Position numbers and translations under genes: made by a program. The notes beneath the pieces are model-generated. The model made no database searches, had not been told where the DNA came from, and saw only the letters and a program-made list of their open reading frames with translations. This document shows, in pieces, positions 62,053-64,000 of a DNA stretch of 64,000 nucleotides. How positions within the stretch are numbered: position 1 is the stretch's first letter; every line of letters begins with the position of its first letter. This DNA is from Erigeron canadensis (lineage: Eukaryota > Streptophyta > Magnoliopsida > Asterales > Asteraceae), in assembly GCF_010389155.1 (NCBI RefSeq), contig NC_057764.1, positions 43,160,275 to 43,224,274 on the forward strand, in the 5' to 3' direction.

Positions 62053-64000
62053 CAGTTTCCAAATGAACTATTTACATAAAAGTATGCATAACATGATACA
62101 CAAAATGAACTTTAAGAAATGTATGAAAGAACAGATGGAAAGTATTGTTTATGTTTGTTTGTTTATTAAACGAATGACCATGAATCAACTTTCTGCTGAC
62201 AGGTAATGAACAATCACCCCTGTTTTTTTTTTTTTTTAATTTATTTAATTTTGTTTGTTAAGAAAGAGTGTTGACAAAATAACAACATGCTTACACAGTT
62301 ACACATTTGTATTGTAAGAGGCATTTCTGGTTACCACTGAGGTACTGAACGAAATGTAAAGAACATGTATGTCAAACCATATATGGACAACATGGTCTGT
62401 ACTTGTTTATTTCAGTTTGTGTGCTTACCTCAAAAAGCAGTTTATTACTTTTTTTTTACTTAATAAACAGCTAGTGCAGTACAAGCGATGATTGTGAATT
62501 TATCATTAGCTGTTACAAGCATGCCATATCAAACCCATAATTAATGAACTTAAATCAACTTGGAAGATGATGACTTTGATAAGAAATCTAGGATCAGTCA
62601 TCAGGTCATATGTATATACATAATGAGGTCTTTGGCGTTTTTCATTATGATTGGTCCTTATGATGGCAAATTGAATTTCTGAGCACCTAATTTAATTCAA
62701 TTAGATAGCGTAGAGTATGACAGAGAGCATATTGCCAAGTTATAATGTACATACACGCAGGTACACATATTGGCTAATATATAACTTTTCTGTATCACGG
62801 TATAAGAAGCCCATTCCAGTAGGTAGCTCTTTTTGTTCAAATGAGCTAATAGATGCGTACGAAATTATGTTAAGAGCTAAATAATACGTTGTCTGTCATT
62901 CGTTTCCCTTGGACTTGTCACTTACTAAGACGGTATAATCTGAGCCAACCACAGGTTCACAATTTCCATTTTACTCTCATGTGCTAACAAGCAAACACAG
63001 ACTTTCTATATCGTTAAAGCAGGGCCAGAAAATGCCGACTTTGGTTATATATATGGTCACTTTGCTCTGTAAATGCCATAGGAATCTCATAGAATATCAA
63101 GTTTTGTATATGGTTCTGTGAATTTATTTAGGTCGACTTTGCTTGAGTCAAAATGTATAGGGCTTTTTGTTTGGTTAAAGGTTAGCAGTCTATGAGGTGT
63201 GTTCATCAATGAAGAAAGCTTTGCTTTGACTATGTACAAAATCTTTTTTATGTTATCAATTAAATGCCTCAACTTGATTAAAAAAAAAAGGTATGGCCAA
63301 AAATTCAATACATATGCTCGAAATGGATTAATAGATGTTATTTTGTCTCTGATGGGTCAAATGTAAATTCTTGGCTAGATATAACACCGGGCAATGGATA
63401 AAAACTCAGTTCAAGGTGTATCCCAATGCCTATTACCTCATAAATTGTTACTAGTATATCTTAAGGAGCTAGATTGCTATCTCCTAATGGTGCACTACTG
63501 AAAGACCTTTAGTTGTGAATCAATTGTTGAGGAAGAGGCTCAGATGTAAAAAAGGATCTAACCGATTTTGAGGATTTCAGATGTTAAAACTTTTGAGTTT
63601 TCAATTTTTTGATAAAAAATAAAGTATATGTCTGCAAACTTCCTACCGAACTAGAGATACGAGGATCTTCAGAGTTTTTTAAGAACAACAACCAGGGCCT
63701 TGCTAATAAAACCATCAAATAAAAAAAATCTGGACAACAAACAGCCTACACAGCCCACATCAGGATACTGCTTGTATTGACCCGTTACCACTTACCAACC
63801 CACATATTTTTCCACCTCTAAAAGAAAGTGCAAATATTTGGTTTATTGCAGATTTATGATCACATTTTCATAGCTCCAGATATGTCTGGTTTAACTCTAT
63901 ACAGTACTGTAGTCCGTACTCTGTAGCGTCTGCGGTTTCTGAATGAACTTTCTTACTGGAAGTCTTTAAATAATTTAAGTTGGCATAATGATAATTGATG
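62053..64000. other. Nothing recognised to the window end
   Basis: AT-rich DNA, possibly intron 1 of the gene starting at 60425. No exon with coding similarity was seen on either strand. Open stretches such as 63087-63308 (-) are not protein-like. Confidence 0.35.

Noticed and set aside
1..64000. CRISPR arrays, bacterial operons, phage or defence genes, tRNA or rRNA genes
   Set aside because: None is seen. The DNA is plant nuclear with spliced genes and plant transposons, and no complete cloverleaf tRNA was recognised. No new multi-gene system is supported.

Overview
This is a plant nuclear window. Its genes are intron-rich, with GT-AG introns that can be followed codon by codon. They sit in AT-rich DNA full of plant-type mobile elements: Helitrons, Tourist, Stowaway and hAT MITEs, a Mutator-like element, a solo Ty3-type LTR, a truncated LINE and SINE-like pieces. 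The gene families point to a eudicot. The wording of the LINE C-terminus suggests Asteraceae, but that is only an impression.

Genes. I could rebuild five essentially complete genes and one partial gene: (1) + strand 5213-8658, SBDS ribosome-maturation factor with a plant-type C-terminal C2H2 zinc finger, 5 exons; (2) - strand 9501-14586, a HOTHEAD-like GMC oxidoreductase, 6 exons, 601 aa; (3) + strand 20277-23610, a transmembrane-nine (TMN/EMP70) protein, 7 exons, 640 aa; (4) - strand 25406-31727, a GH35 beta-galactosidase with a SUEL lectin tail, 19 exons, 834 aa; (5) - strand about 54252-58364, a plastid-type Mini-ribonuclease III, 6 firm exons plus a possible 17-nt last exon; (6) + strand from 60425, the first exon of a proline-rich single-membrane-segment protein whose remaining exons probably lie beyond the window. 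SBDS/HOTHEAD and TMN/beta-galactosidase are convergent pairs, and HOTHEAD/TMN is divergent. They belong to unrelated pathways (ribosome assembly, cuticle, Golgi, cell wall, plastid RNA). I see no operon-like system.

Layout. 1-5200 is repeat debris with several Helitron ends and a hAT MITE. 5.2-14.6 kb is the first gene pair. 14.6-20.3 kb is intergenic, with a MITE, a 5'-truncated LINE with perfect target duplications, and a Helitron. 20.3-31.7 kb is the second gene pair. 31.8-54.2 kb is a gene desert built of a 2-kb solo LTR, nested Helitrons and MITEs, and a Mutator-like element with about 150-bp inverted ends around a broken FAR1-like domain. 54.2-64 kb holds the last two genes plus a Helitron, an (ATT)n microsatellite and another Tourist MITE.

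The observation most worth checking is in SBDS. The donor of its third intron reads CAG followed directly by TTACC, as if one G of a normal CAG|GT site were missing. Splicing at the only overlapping GT would shift the frame and truncate the protein.
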